Assembly (NCBI RefSeq): GCF_008123965.1 | Contig: NZ_VSTH01000056.1 | Span: forward strand, 1 to 64,000 | Reading direction: 5' to 3' | DNA from: Bradyrhizobium hipponense | Lineage (GTDB): Bacteria; Pseudomonadota; Alphaproteobacteria; Rhizobiales; Xanthobacteraceae | Length of the DNA: 64,000 nucleotides | In this document: one piece after another, positions 1 through 8,017 of the stretch | How positions within the stretch are numbered: position 1 is the stretch's first letter | Layout of the letters: every line of letters starts with the position of its first letter | Made by a program: the position numbers and the translations under genes | The notes under the pieces: model-generated | The model's database searches: none | Told to the model about the DNA's origin: nothing | The model's input: the letters and a program-made list of their open reading frames with translations, nothing else

Positions 1-561
1 GCCAAGGAAACCGACAGCCGGATCGGCAAACTCTCGCATGCCGCCCAGCAGATCGGCGAGGTCGTCAAGCTGATCACGGCGATCGCCGAGCAGACCAACC
101 TTCTTGCGCTCAACGCCACCATTGAGGCGGCGCGCGCGGGTGAGGCCGGCCGCGGCTTTGCGGTGGTTGCCAGCGAAGTGAAGTCGCTGGCGAGCCAGAC
201 CGCCAAGGCGACGGACGAGATTTCGTCGCATATTGCGGGGATGCAGGGAGCCACGGCCGAATCGGTCGCCGCGATCAAGGAGATCGGCGCCACCATCGGC
301 CAGATATCGTCGATCTCGACCTCGATCGCCAGCGCCGTCGAGCAGCAGGGCGCCGCCACCCAAGAGATCGCCCGCAGCGTCCAGACCGTCGCGCAGGGCA
401 CCCAGACCGCCGCCACCGACATCGGCCAGGTCAACCGCGGCGCCGCCGAGACCGGCTCGGCCTCGGAAGAGGTGCTGAACTCGGCCAAGACGCTGTCGTC
501 CGAGAGCACCCGCCTGCGCGCCGAACTCGACCGCTTCATGGCGAATATCAGGGCGGCGTAG
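1..561 (+). CDS. Methyl-accepting chemotaxis protein, C-terminal part (gene starts before the window)
   Basis: The open frame runs from the first base of the window, so the N-terminal sensor, membrane segments and HAMP domain lie upstream. The 186 residues present are the cytoplasmic signalling hairpin. The highly conserved tip (EQTNLLALNATIEAARAGE) is at about nt 88-144, flanked by long Ala/Ser/Thr/Gln-rich coiled-coil heptads. Receptors of this family control the CheA kinase and so flagellar rotation. The protein ends in DRFMANIRAA and has no C-terminal CheR-tethering pentapeptide of the NWETF type. The ligand cannot be told from this part. The family call is firm. Confidence 0.95.
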   Translation, partial: AKETDSRIGKLSHAAQQIGEVVKLITAIAEQTNLLALNATIEAARAGEAGRGFAVVASEVKSLASQTAKATDEISSHIAGMQGATAESVAAIKEIGATIGQISSISTSIASAVEQQGAATQEIARSVQTVAQGTQTAATDIGQVNRGAAETGSASEEVLNSAKTLSSESTRLRAELDRFMANIRAA

Positions 562-582
562 CGGTCCGCCGCCGCCACTGTC

Positions 583-612
583 GTCCTGGATCAGCGCTCG
601 TTTGTCCAGGAC
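583..612. repeat. Short palindrome between the receptor gene and the DUF3175 gene
   Basis: The arms GTCCTGGA (583-590) and TCCAGGAC (605-612) are perfect inverted repeats around a 14-nt loop. The palindrome lies between two convergent genes, where it could act as a bidirectional terminator. It has no T-run, and it resembles the other small palindromic repeats in this window. Confidence 0.5.
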
Positions 613-641
613 CACAGCGGCGTGAAGGCCTGTCCCGCGAA

Positions 642-1043
642 TCATTCCTTCCCGAACGCCCGCTTCAACTCCACCTTCGCACGCTCCAATCGTGATCGCT
701 GCGTCTTCGGCAGGTTCGTTCCCGCACGGTTGATATAGAACGTCAGCATCGACAGCGCAGAGCGATAGGCGCCCGCCTTGCGGCGTGAGCTGTGCTCGGC
801 CGAGCGCTTCAGTGATGCTGCAATTCTCTTCGGGCTGGTCAGCTTGAATACACCGCGCTTCAGGTCGAGCGCGTCGCTCTCCCTGGTGACGCGCTGCGAC
901 CAGCGCTTCGGCGCGGCACGTTTCGAATGCTTGCGCGCGGTGGTGCTGCTCCGCGCGCTGGTCTTCCGGCGCGCCGTCTTTCGCGATCCGGCTTTTCGAG
1001 ATCCGGTTTTGCGAGAATGTGTCGTCTTTCTGACTTGAGCCAT
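642..1043 (-). CDS. DUF3175 domain protein with a basic N-terminal tail
   Basis: A 133-residue protein. About the first 45 residues are rich in Arg, Lys, Ser and Thr (repeated SRKTGSRKAGSRKT-like units). A compact domain follows, starting WSQRVTRESDALDL and containing KRIAASLKRSAEHSSRRK and MLTFYINRAG, which I recognise as DUF3175. The molecular function is unknown. The basic tail suggests nucleic-acid binding, but that is inference. The gene is convergent with the chemotaxis receptor gene and divergent from the MFS gene downstream. The ATG at 1043 is the only good start. Confidence 0.8.
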   Translation of the reverse strand: MAQVRKTTHSRKTGSRKAGSRKTARRKTSARSSTTARKHSKRAAPKRWSQRVTRESDALDLKRGVFKLTSPKRIAASLKRSAEHSSRRKAGAYRSALSMLTFYINRAGTNLPKTQRSRLERAKVELKRAFGKE

Positions 1044-1218
1044 GCGTCAACTCCTTGCGGCTCTACCGCAAACGGACGAGCCCGGGCGGTGTTCCCAAGG
1101 GAACCTGCCTTCGCCGCAGGCGTTGTTGCGGGTGGCAGACGGAATGCCGCGCTCCCATGATCGGATCGAATCGGTCCACGTCGCGTGTAACGTGGCATTG
1201 GTCAGACGCAACAACGCG

Positions 1219-2706
1219 ATGGAATTGCAGCAAAGCCCAACGCTGGATTTTGGCCCTAAGGTCTCGGCGGCAGTCGCGGCGGAGCGTATCGTCGAGACCA
1301 GCATTCCGTCACGGCTCGATGCCCTGCCGTGGAGCGGCTTTCACACGCGCGTCGTGCTGGCGCTCGGCATCACCTGGATCCTCGATGGCCTCGAGGTGAC
1401 GCTCGCTGGTGCGCTATCCGGTGCGCTGAAGCAGAGCCCGGCGCTGCATTTCACCAATCTCGATCTCGGCGTCGCAAACTCCGCCTATCTCGCCGGCGCG
1501 GTGCTCGGCGCGCTGGGCTTCGGCTGGCTCACCGACCGGATCGGCCGCAAGAAGCTGTTCTTCATCACACTCGCGGTCTATCTCTCGGCAACCGCCGCGA
1601 CCGCGCTGTCCTGGGACATTGCGAGCTACGCGCTGTTCCGATTTCTCACCGGTGCCGGCATCGGCGGCGAATACACCGCGATCAACTCGACCATCCAGGA
1701 ACTGGTGCCGGCGCGCTATCGCGGCTGGACCGATCTCATCATCAATGGAAGCTTCTGGATCGGCGCCGCGATGGGCGCCGTCGCCGCTATCGTGCTGCTC
1801 GACCCCGCGTTGATCGGACCCGATCTCGGCTGGCGCCTCGCTTATCTGATCGGCGCAACCATCGGGCTTGTGGTATTGCTGATGCGGATGTGGATTCCCG
1901 AGAGCCCGCGCTGGCTGATGGTCCACGGCCGGCCTGATCAGGCCCATGCGATCGTCGACGAGATCGAGCGCTCTGTCGTCGGGTGCGGCCAGGATGCAAA
2001 CGACGGACGCTTCACCATGGTCCGCCTGAAGATGCGCGACCACACCCCGCTGGGCGAGGTCGTGCACACGCTGTTCTTCACATACCGCCAGCGCGCGCTG
2101 GTCGGTCTCGTGCTGATGAGCGCCCAGGCCTTCTTCTACAATGCGATCTTCTTCACCTTTGCGCTGGTGCTGACCGACTTCTATGGCATCAGCGCCGATC
2201 ACATCGGCTGGTATCTGCTGCCGTTCGCGGCCGGCAACTTCCTCGGCCCGCTGCTGCTCGGCCGCCTGTTCGACACGCTCGGCCGCCGCACCATGATCAT
2301 GCTCACCTATGGCGTCTCGGGCCTGTTGCTGGCGCTGTCGGGCTACCTGTTCTCGATCGGCGCCTTGAGCGCACAGGGCCAGACCATCGCCTGGATGGTG
2401 ATTTTCTTCTTTGCGTCGCCAGCTGCAAGCGCGGCCTATCTCACCGTCAGCGAGACCTTTCCGCTGGAGGTCCGCGCGCTGGCGATCGCGGTGTTCTACG
2501 CGGTTGGCACCGGCATCGGCGGTGTGATCGGGCCGGCACTGTTCGGCGTGCTGATCGACACGGGATCACGCAACAGCGTGTTCGCCGGCTATTTGCTGGG
2601 GGCAATCCTGATGATCGCGGCCGCGATCGTGGCGTGGCGTTATGCCGTCTCGGCGGAGCGCAAATCGCTCGAACAAGTCGCGCGCCCGCTCGCCTTTATG
2701 GAGTAA
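1219..2706 (+). CDS. MFS transporter, sugar-porter-like
   Basis: A 495-residue integral membrane protein with about 12 hydrophobic helices. It has the MFS loop motif GWLTDRIGRKKLFF at about residues 101-114 and its second-half counterpart GRLFDTLGRRT near residue 348. PESPRW, typical of sugar and organic-acid porters, follows the sixth helix. The frame is open back to 1042, but family similarity begins after the ATG at 1219, so I chose that start; the ribosome site there is weak. The stop lies 4 bp before the otsB start, and the GGAG used by otsB sits inside the last codons. The transporter is therefore probably translated together with the trehalose genes. The substrate is unknown; a role in sugar uptake or trehalose movement is inference from context. 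Confidence 0.85.
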   Translation: MELQQSPTLDFGPKVSAAVAAERIVETSIPSRLDALPWSGFHTRVVLALGITWILDGLEVTLAGALSGALKQSPALHFTNLDLGVANSAYLAGAVLGALGFGWLTDRIGRKKLFFITLAVYLSATAATALSWDIASYALFRFLTGAGIGGEYTAINSTIQELVPARYRGWTDLIINGSFWIGAAMGAVAAIVLLDPALIGPDLGWRLAYLIGATIGLVVLLMRMWIPESPRWLMVHGRPDQAHAIVDEIERSVVGCGQDANDGRFTMVRLKMRDHTPLGEVVHTLFFTYRQRALVGLVLMSAQAFFYNAIFFTFALVLTDFYGISADHIGWYLLPFAAGNFLGPLLLGRLFDTLGRRTMIMLTYGVSGLLLALSGYLFSIGALSAQGQTIAWMVIFFFASPAASAAYLTVSETFPLEVRALAIAVFYAVGTGIGGVIGPALFGVLIDTGSRNSVFAGYLLGAILMIAAAIVAWRYAVSAERKSLEQVARPLAFME

Positions 2707-2710
2707 GCTG

Positions 2711-3535
2711 ATGAAATCGGAACTGGCGGAAATGGCATTCGATCAAAAGCGCATCCTGCCCGATGACGGCGAGGCGCCGGACGCGGTGCCGGTGCCGCAT
2801 GCGCTCGTGCCGCATCTCGATAAGACCGCGATTCTGCTCGACATCGACGGCACGCTGCTCGAACTGATGCCGACGCCGCGCGAGGTCTGGGTGCCGCCGG
2901 GGCTGTCGAACACCCTGAACCGGCTGGTCGAACGCACGTCAGGCGCGCTGGCGCTGGTCAGCGGCCGCTCGCTCAACGACATCGACCTGATCTTCGCGCC
3001 CGACGTCTATCGCGCGGTCGGCGGCCACGGTGCGGAAATGCGCTTGTCGGTGGACAATGAAGCCGCGGCCGCGCACGCCCCGCCAATGGACAAGGAATTG
3101 AAGCGGCGGCTCGCCGCGATCGCGAAGCTCAGCCCCGGCATTCTGCTCGAGGACAAAGGTTATTCACTGGCGCTGCATTATCGCCTCGCGCCACATGCGG
3201 AGAAGGCAATTTTCGAAGCCGTCTCGCTGATCCGCGCCGACCTGCCCAACGCGCCAATCGAGGTGCTGCCCGGCAAGTTTGTCTGCGAGATCAAGCATTC
3301 CGGCTTCACCAAGGCGACCGGCGTGCGGGAACTCTTGAAGCATGAACCATTCAGGGGGCGCCGCCCGATCTTCATCGGCGACGACGTCACCGACGAAACC
3401 GTGTTCGCGATCATGCCGGACGTGAACGGGCTCGCCTTCTCGGTCGGCCGTCGCGTCATCGGCGTTGACGGTCACTTCGATGCGCCGAGCGACGTGCGTG
3501 AGTTTCTCGCGCGTCTGCTGGACGACGCCAGGTAA
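2711..3535 (+). CDS. otsB: Trehalose-6-phosphate phosphatase
   Basis: A 274-residue HAD-superfamily phosphatase that removes phosphate from trehalose 6-phosphate, the last step of the OtsA-OtsB pathway for the osmoprotectant trehalose. HAD motif I is DIDGTLLE with D44 (nucleophile) and D46 (acid). Motif II is the LVSGR segment, and the metal-binding motif IV is GDDVTDE at residues 223-229. Length is normal for the family. The start is the ATG 4 bp after the MFS stop, preceded by GGAG at about 2699. It precedes otsA by 239 bp, an order (otsB then otsA) also seen in enteric bacteria. Confidence 0.95.
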   Translation: MKSELAEMAFDQKRILPDDGEAPDAVPVPHALVPHLDKTAILLDIDGTLLELMPTPREVWVPPGLSNTLNRLVERTSGALALVSGRSLNDIDLIFAPDVYRAVGGHGAEMRLSVDNEAAAAHAPPMDKELKRRLAAIAKLSPGILLEDKGYSLALHYRLAPHAEKAIFEAVSLIRADLPNAPIEVLPGKFVCEIKHSGFTKATGVRELLKHEPFRGRRPIFIGDDVTDETVFAIMPDVNGLAFSVGRRVIGVDGHFDAPSDVREFLARLLDDAR

Positions 3536-3760
3536 GGGCAAGACGGGACCAGGCGGTAGACACAATGCGAGCGACGCAGTTCCGTCGCGAAGCACGTGCT
3601 GCGCGATATAGGGCCCGCGAACTCTGTTCTTGCAGCAGAATCCGGGGGTTCCGCGAGCCAAACAGGTTCCAACGTGCCCGCCTGATTTTGGTTTCAATTG
3701 GTTGAAACGATGATCAGGAACCATATTGATGAACGTCAGTTAAACGGGGTGGAATGAACA

Positions 3761-3765
3761 GGAGG
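3761..3765 (+). promoter_or_regulatory. Shine-Dalgarno site that places the otsA start at a GTG
   Basis: GGAGG at 3761-3765 lies 9 nt before a GTG at 3775. The in-frame ATG at 3754 is upstream of this site and has no comparable one. The protein read from GTG begins MNLVVVSNRVA, the usual N-terminus of OtsA enzymes. Confidence 0.75.
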
Positions 3766-3774
3766 GGACGACCT

Positions 3775-5238
3775 GTGAACTTAGTCGTCGTTTCAAATCG
3801 AGTTGCGCGCGGCAAACCCAACGAACCCATGACGGGGGGCTTGGCTGCGGCCTTGCTCCCGGTTGTGGAACATTCGGGAGCGATCTGGGTGGGGTCCTCG
3901 GGCCGCGTGCGCGACGGCCATCAGAAGGAACCATTCGCCGAGATCGAGGCGCTCGGCACCGGCGCGATCGCGACGCTGGATCTGCCTGCGGCGCATTATG
4001 GCGGCTATTACGAAGGCTTTGCCAATTCGGCGCTGTGGCCGGCGCTGCATTCGCGCAGCGATCTGATCCGCGTTTCCCAGGACGACTACCTTAGCTATCG
4101 CGAGGTCAACGCCTTCATGGCGCGCGCTTTGTTGCGCTTCCGCAAGCCCAAGACCGCGTTCTGGGTGCAGGATTATCATTTCCTTGCGCTTGGCGCGGAG
4201 CTGCGCGACCTCGGCGTCGACGATCCGATCGGCTTCTTCCTGCACACGCCGTGGCCCGTGACCGCTGTGATGCAGGGCGTGCCAAATCATCGCGAGCTGC
4301 TCACGGCGATGCTGGCCTACGATCTCATCGGCTTCCAGACCCAGGAGGATTGCGAGAATTTTCTCGGTTATGTCGGCGGCGAGCTCGGCCTCACCATAGA
4401 GGATGGGATTGTCAGCTCGCAGCATGGCCGCACGCGCTGCCAAGTGTTTCCGATCGGCATCGATGCCGAGAAGTTCGCCGTCTATGCCGCGAAATCGGCC
4501 TCCCATCCCGACGTATCGCGGCTGCGCCGCAGCCTCAACGGCGAGCGGCTCGCGATCGGCGTGGATCGGCTTGACTATTCCAAGGGCCTCGTCAATCGCA
4601 TCAGCGCGTTCGATCGGCTCTGGACCAGTTATCCGCAGCTCGCGCGCGGCATCTCGCTGCTGCAGATCGCTAACCCCTCGCGCGGAGCCATCGAGGCCTA
4701 TGGCAATCTCCAGAACGACGTCGCGCGCCTAGTCACCGACGTCAACGGCCGCCATGGCGAGGTCGACTGGACGCCGATCCGCTATCTCAACAAGGGCTTC
4801 AGCCAGACCGTGCTCGCGGGTCTCTATCGCACCGCGCAGATCGGTGTGGTGACGCCGCTGCATGACGGCATGAACCTCGTTGCCAAGGAATATGTCGCCG
4901 CCCAAAACCCGGCCGATCCCGGCGTGCTGGTGCTGTCGAAATTCGCCGGCGCCGCCAACGAGCTCGACACCGCGTTGTTGGTCAATCCGCACGACATCGA
5001 TGGCATGGCGCGCACGATCGCGGTCGCTGCCGCGATGCCGCTCACCGAGCGCAAGATGCGCTGGGACGCGATGATGAAGAAGCTGCGCGGCCACACCATC
5101 CAGCAATGGTCCGCCGATTTCGTCACCGAACTGGAAAAGTGCCGCACCGAAAAGGCCGCGGTCGCCCCGCTCGCCGCCCAGCCGCCGCAAGCGCTGCGCT
5201 GGCTGAAGTCGGCGATCTCCGGCGTGCGGTTGATCTGA
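3775..5238 (+). CDS. otsA: Alpha,alpha-trehalose-phosphate synthase (UDP-forming), GT20
   Basis: A 487-residue cytoplasmic glycosyltransferase joining UDP-glucose and glucose 6-phosphate to make trehalose 6-phosphate. Family marks in order are: VVVSNRV at the N-terminus, the glycine-rich MTGGLAAAL loop near residue 20, WVQDYHF, FFLHTPWP at about 154, VDRLDYSKGL, and HDGMNLVAKEY starting at residue 363. The length matches bacterial OtsA. The GTG start at 3775 is preferred because a strong GGAGG precedes it; an ATG seven codons upstream is the alternative. It works with otsB just upstream. Confidence 0.95.
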   Translation: MNLVVVSNRVARGKPNEPMTGGLAAALLPVVEHSGAIWVGSSGRVRDGHQKEPFAEIEALGTGAIATLDLPAAHYGGYYEGFANSALWPALHSRSDLIRVSQDDYLSYREVNAFMARALLRFRKPKTAFWVQDYHFLALGAELRDLGVDDPIGFFLHTPWPVTAVMQGVPNHRELLTAMLAYDLIGFQTQEDCENFLGYVGGELGLTIEDGIVSSQHGRTRCQVFPIGIDAEKFAVYAAKSASHPDVSRLRRSLNGERLAIGVDRLDYSKGLVNRISAFDRLWTSYPQLARGISLLQIANPSRGAIEAYGNLQNDVARLVTDVNGRHGEVDWTPIRYLNKGFSQTVLAGLYRTAQIGVVTPLHDGMNLVAKEYVAAQNPADPGVLVLSKFAGAANELDTALLVNPHDIDGMARTIAVAAAMPLTERKMRWDAMMKKLRGHTIQQWSADFVTELEKCRTEKAAVAPLAAQPPQALRWLKSAISGVRLI

Positions 5239-5283
5239 ATCTTCTCCTTCTGCCCGTTCTTACGGGGTGAGGGGCTCTATGCG

Positions 5284-5368
5284 CTGTCATTGCCGGGCTT
5301 GACCAGGCTTGACCCGGCGATCCGCGTCTTGCCGTGGGCTGTAAGGCCGTGGAAGCTCGGGCATGACG
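5284..5368. repeat. Dispersed palindromic repeat (GTCATTGCCGGGC type)
   Basis: TGTCATTGCCGGGCTTGACC at the left and GCTCGGGCATGACG at the right form an imperfect long inverted repeat. The same element family occurs at 51932-52061. It lies between the convergent otsA and secreted-protein genes. Confidence 0.55.
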
Positions 5369-5388
5369 GCCTCGTGCTGCCGGGCACC

Positions 5389-5730
5389 TCAATAGCAATA
5401 CGACACCCCATCCAGAATCGCGCAGCGCCGCTTATTCGGCGCGTTGGGATCATCCAGCGGCACCATGCCGTTGCCCTGGCCGACGAACACGCCGGGCCCG
5501 ACATGCACCGAACTCTTGTTGCCGATGATCACGCTCGGATGCCGCGAGGCGCTCGAACGCGTGCCGTCCGGCCAGATGATGGCGTCGCCCGAAAGCATCC
5601 CCCGCCGCCCATCGTCGCAGCTGATTTCGGCCCCTTGGCGCGTGCAGACCTGCGCCAGAGCCGGCGCGGCGAAGGCGGCGCCCAGGGCCGAAATCAGGCT
5701 GAGCGCGGCGATGGTGTTGTGAATGGTCAC
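5389..5730 (-). CDS. Small secreted protein of unknown function
   Basis: From the GTG at 5730 the product is 113 residues with a clear Sec signal peptide. The hydrophobic stretch AALSLISALGAAFAAPALA is followed by a predicted cleavage before QVCT. The mature part has four cysteines (QVCTR, ISCDD, RRCAI, SYCY), suggesting two disulfides in the periplasm. The frame is open a further 22 codons upstream, but only the GTG start puts the signal peptide at the N-terminus. I do not recognise a named family. Confidence 0.65.
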   Translation of the reverse strand: MTIHNTIAALSLISALGAAFAAPALAQVCTRQGAEISCDDGRRGMLSGDAIIWPDGTRSSASRHPSVIIGNKSSVHVGPGVFVGQGNGMVPLDDPNAPNKRRCAILDGVSYCY

Positions 5731-5925
5731 GGCGACCCCAGGCGGTTGGCGTTCTCTGTAGAATCGTCGTGTCAAACCGGTCCCCGGTTCACCCAACGGG
5801 CGGTTCCAGGCTGCTTGGTTGGGTGCAGAGATTCTCTAGAAAATACAATAGCTTACGGAAAATTCACCCGATTTACCCGCGATCCCTTGCAAAATCATTG
5901 GCGCCCCTTCAAGAGAGAGCGCTCC

Positions 5926-6015
5926 GGAGAGATGGCCGAGTGGCTTAAGGCGCACGCTTGGAAAGCGTGTGTGCGGGAAACCGTACCGTGGGTTCGAATC
6001 CCACTCTCTCCGCCA
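5926..6015 (+). tRNA. tRNA-Ser, anticodon GGA
   Basis: A 90-nt gene with acceptor stem GGAGAGA pairing to TCTCTCC and an encoded CCA end. The D-loop is TGGCCGAGTGGCTTAAGGC, the anticodon stem-loop is CACGC-TTGGAAA-GCGTG (anticodon GGA), and there is a long variable arm as expected for serine. The T-loop is GGTTCGAATCC. It reads UCC/UCU serine codons. The region just downstream looks like foreign DNA, and tRNA-Ser genes are common integration sites. Confidence 0.97.
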
Positions 6016-6114
6016 TACAGATGGCCACGCTACCCTAGCAAAATCAATAGGTTGTAGGCGTGGCGGGGCGCTGTGCCCCCATTGTGACCCCCAATGCGTC
6101 CCCAATTGCGGCTT

Positions 6115-7425
6115 CTACATCGTTGGAAGGGGAAGGGTGGCAGTATCGGATAGAACGTGCACACCCATCACTCGCCGTCGCACTTCCCCGGTGGCCCCCT
6201 GTGTCAGGGTGTAGGCGAACTTCCTCAGCTCTTGAATGCGGCGGTCGATTTCTGCGTCAAGATTCGTGAAGACATGGGTTGCGGTGGTATGGCGGAACGC
6301 TTGTGACCAGCCCCTGACAGTCTTGTGCAGCAACACCATTGCTTGGTGATAGCGCAGCACGTGCGAGGATGACTGTCCCGATACTGCTAGCCTCATCTCC
6401 TTCTTCGCTTGCGCAACCAGTTCGTCGCACTTCCTCAAGAAAGCGGCGGTGGCGGCTGACGAGGGTTGTCGTGAGGTCCCCGAAACTCTGTAGCCGAGCA
6501 CGTCAGTCCCATCGTGGATGTTGCCCTCGTCGAACTTGCCGGACTGTCGAGCGGCGCGATCGTTTTCGTCGTAGACATCCATACCCATCAAGGCCAATCG
6601 ATCCCGCGCCGAAGCAAAAGCAGCCATAACCTTTGCTCTGGTGGGTCCCAGAATGATGAAGTCGTCGATGTACCGGACGCATACGATGCCTCGACCGTTC
6701 ATCTGCTCGTCAAAATCCCGGAGCGCGATGTTTGCTGCGAGCGCGGATAAGGCAGAGCCCTGGGCGACACCGAGGTCTGCGTCGGGAAAGAGGATGAACT
6801 GATCGCGCTCCTCCAGCTCGGCCTTGTTGCTTAGGTTTGTGGCAAGCGCGATCTTGAAGAGTTCTGTGAATTCTTGATCCGCAACGGCATCGGAAACGAA
6901 CTCATTCACCCGTGCCAAGGGTATGCGAGTGAAGAAGTCTTTGATGTCAGATCTGACAAACCACGACTTGCCGCTGCGAACCGCATCGTCGATCAGCGAC
7001 AGTCCATGAGGCACGCCGCGGTTCTTGACACCGCCCACGCTCGTCCTTGTTTCCATGACTTGCTTCACGGCGGGCACACCGGGCCATCTTTTTCGAGCCG
7101 GCGATGTATCAGAGCCAAAGCCTTGCAGCACTTCGAGGATCGCTCGACGTACAATGCGGTTGTCGATGGGGGCCATCACCAATGGACGAAAGCCCTTTCC
7201 CTTCCCCTTGGGGATGGTGATGCCTTTTTCTCCATCGAAGGCGAACGTGCTGTTGCGTAGGCGCTTACTGATTTGTTCGACATTGTTGAGCCAATTCTCA
7301 TCGTAACTCTTGATGGCACCAACGGTCGTTTCGCTAGGGGACGACAGGCCGCTCTGCTTCACCGCCGCCCAAGATCGATGAAGCACCGCTCGCGACCTGA
7401 GCCTTTTGCAGAGATCATTGACCAT
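6115..7425 (-). CDS. Stand-alone reverse transcriptase (RNA-directed DNA polymerase)
   Basis: A 436-residue RT. Visible RT blocks are: GFRPLVMAPIDNRIVRRAI (78-96), the motif A acidic site RSDIKDFF with D160, the QGS block GVAQGSALSALAANIAL (219-235), the catalytic YIDD at 252-255, and VLGYRV after the palm. About 150 residues of thumb-like sequence follow. I see no HNH endonuclease, group II maturase DNA-binding domain, integrase or nitrilase fusion. The QGSALS form argues against the diversity-generating class, which has an SQ motif. It could belong to a retron, Abi or defence (DRT) 'unknown group'; I cannot assign which. The start at 7425 has no strong ribosome site. Upstream are a 66-codon frame ending 51 nt away and a duplicated 138-bp sequence. 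Confidence 0.9.
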   Translation of the reverse strand: MVNDLCKRLRSRAVLHRSWAAVKQSGLSSPSETTVGAIKSYDENWLNNVEQISKRLRNSTFAFDGEKGITIPKGKGKGFRPLVMAPIDNRIVRRAILEVLQGFGSDTSPARKRWPGVPAVKQVMETRTSVGGVKNRGVPHGLSLIDDAVRSGKSWFVRSDIKDFFTRIPLARVNEFVSDAVADQEFTELFKIALATNLSNKAELEERDQFILFPDADLGVAQGSALSALAANIALRDFDEQMNGRGIVCVRYIDDFIILGPTRAKVMAAFASARDRLALMGMDVYDENDRAARQSGKFDEGNIHDGTDVLGYRVSGTSRQPSSAATAAFLRKCDELVAQAKKEMRLAVSGQSSSHVLRYHQAMVLLHKTVRGWSQAFRHTTATHVFTNLDAEIDRRIQELRKFAYTLTQGATGEVRRRVMGVHVLSDTATLPLPTM

Positions 7426-7476
7426 CTACGCGCCAGTGGTGTGAGGCTCTATCGGTTCGCCCGCCCTCGGCCAAGA

Positions 7477-7677
7477 TCAAGTCCGATCCCCAAGGCTCCG
7501 AAGGCGCAGTGTGCATCCCTCGGGTGCGACCTGATCCGAAGTAGCAACTGCCACCCGGACCTCACCCCCGGAACAACCGACGCTCAGATCGAGCCCGGCC
7601 CCCAGAAGCGAGTGGATCATTGCTGCGGAGCAGATCGCAGCGATAGCGGGCGCCAATCGCTTGGCACCTTTTTGCAT
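7477..7677 (-). CDS. Small ORF just upstream of the reverse transcriptase, possibly a secreted or membrane peptide
   Basis: An ATG at 7677 opens 66 codons (MQKGAKRLAPAIAAICSAAM at the start) with a basic N-terminus and a hydrophobic stretch like a signal peptide. The TGA straddles the edge of the repeat copy. Codons 22 onward lie within the left 138-bp repeat. In the right repeat copy the same frame continues into 58 further beta-rich codons (starting SLSAGWKLTV), so this ORF looks like a shortened version of a longer one. It is in the same orientation as the RT and ends 51 nt before it, so co-transcription is likely. Whether it is translated is uncertain; it may instead be part of a non-coding RNA. 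Confidence 0.35.
   Translation of the reverse strand: MQKGAKRLAPAIAAICSAAMIHSLLGAGLDLSVGCSGGEVRVAVATSDQVAPEGCTLRLRSLGDRT
7479..7616. repeat. 138-bp direct repeat, copy A (RT-proximal)
   Basis: These 138 bases are identical, base for base by eye, to 7845-7982. The boundaries are sharp: TCAAGTCC here against GCGAAGTCC at the left edge of copy B, and GTGGATC against GTGGACA at the right edges. The copies are 366 bp apart start to start, with 228 bp of unique sequence between them. Perfect identity implies a recent or actively maintained duplication. Confidence 0.95.
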
Positions 7678-7844
7678 GTCCTGGTCATCCGACGCGCTCC
7701 TTCCGGGTCCGCCTACCTTTTTGGCGGTGCCTGTCAAGAACTGCCCGCGACCCTCCACGCTGACGGAGAAAGAAAAGCTGCCAACCGTCCGATAGGTCCC
7801 CGTAACAGTGAGGGCTACGGTCAGCTTCCAACCCGCCGAGAGCG

Positions 7845-7982
7845 AAGTCCGATCCCCAAGGCTCCGAAGGCGCAGTGTGCATCCCTCGGGTGCGACCTGA
7901 TCCGAAGTAGCAACTGCCACCCGGACCTCACCCCCGGAACAACCGACGCTCAGATCGAGCCCGGCCCCCAGAAGCGAGTGGA
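7845..7982. repeat. 138-bp direct repeat, copy B (RT-distal)
   Basis: This is the second perfect copy of the 138-bp sequence. The repeat offset (366 = 3 x 122) keeps both copies in the same minus-strand reading frame. That frame has no stop from just after a TAA at 7996-7998 through copy B, the 228-bp spacer and copy A, ending at TGA 7477-7479. Reading the joined unit as a circle or tandem array would therefore give an uninterrupted frame. Confidence 0.95.
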
Positions 7983-8017
7983 CAAGATGTTCGCCTTATA
8001 GGTGAGTCGATTCCGAA

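Noticed and set aside
3754..3774. ATG at 3754 as the otsA start
   Set aside because: The GGAGG ribosome site lies downstream of it and is ideally spaced for the GTG at 3775, where family similarity begins.
6115..7425. Group II intron
   Set aside because: No maturase X/DNA-binding or HNH domain follows the RT, and no domain V/VI hairpin with the usual AGC...GUU ends was seen after the gene.
6115..7982. Diversity-generating retroelement (template and variable repeat beside an RT)
   Set aside because: The two repeats are identical, with no A-specific differences. No variable C-type-lectin target is present, and the RT has QGS rather than the SQ motif.
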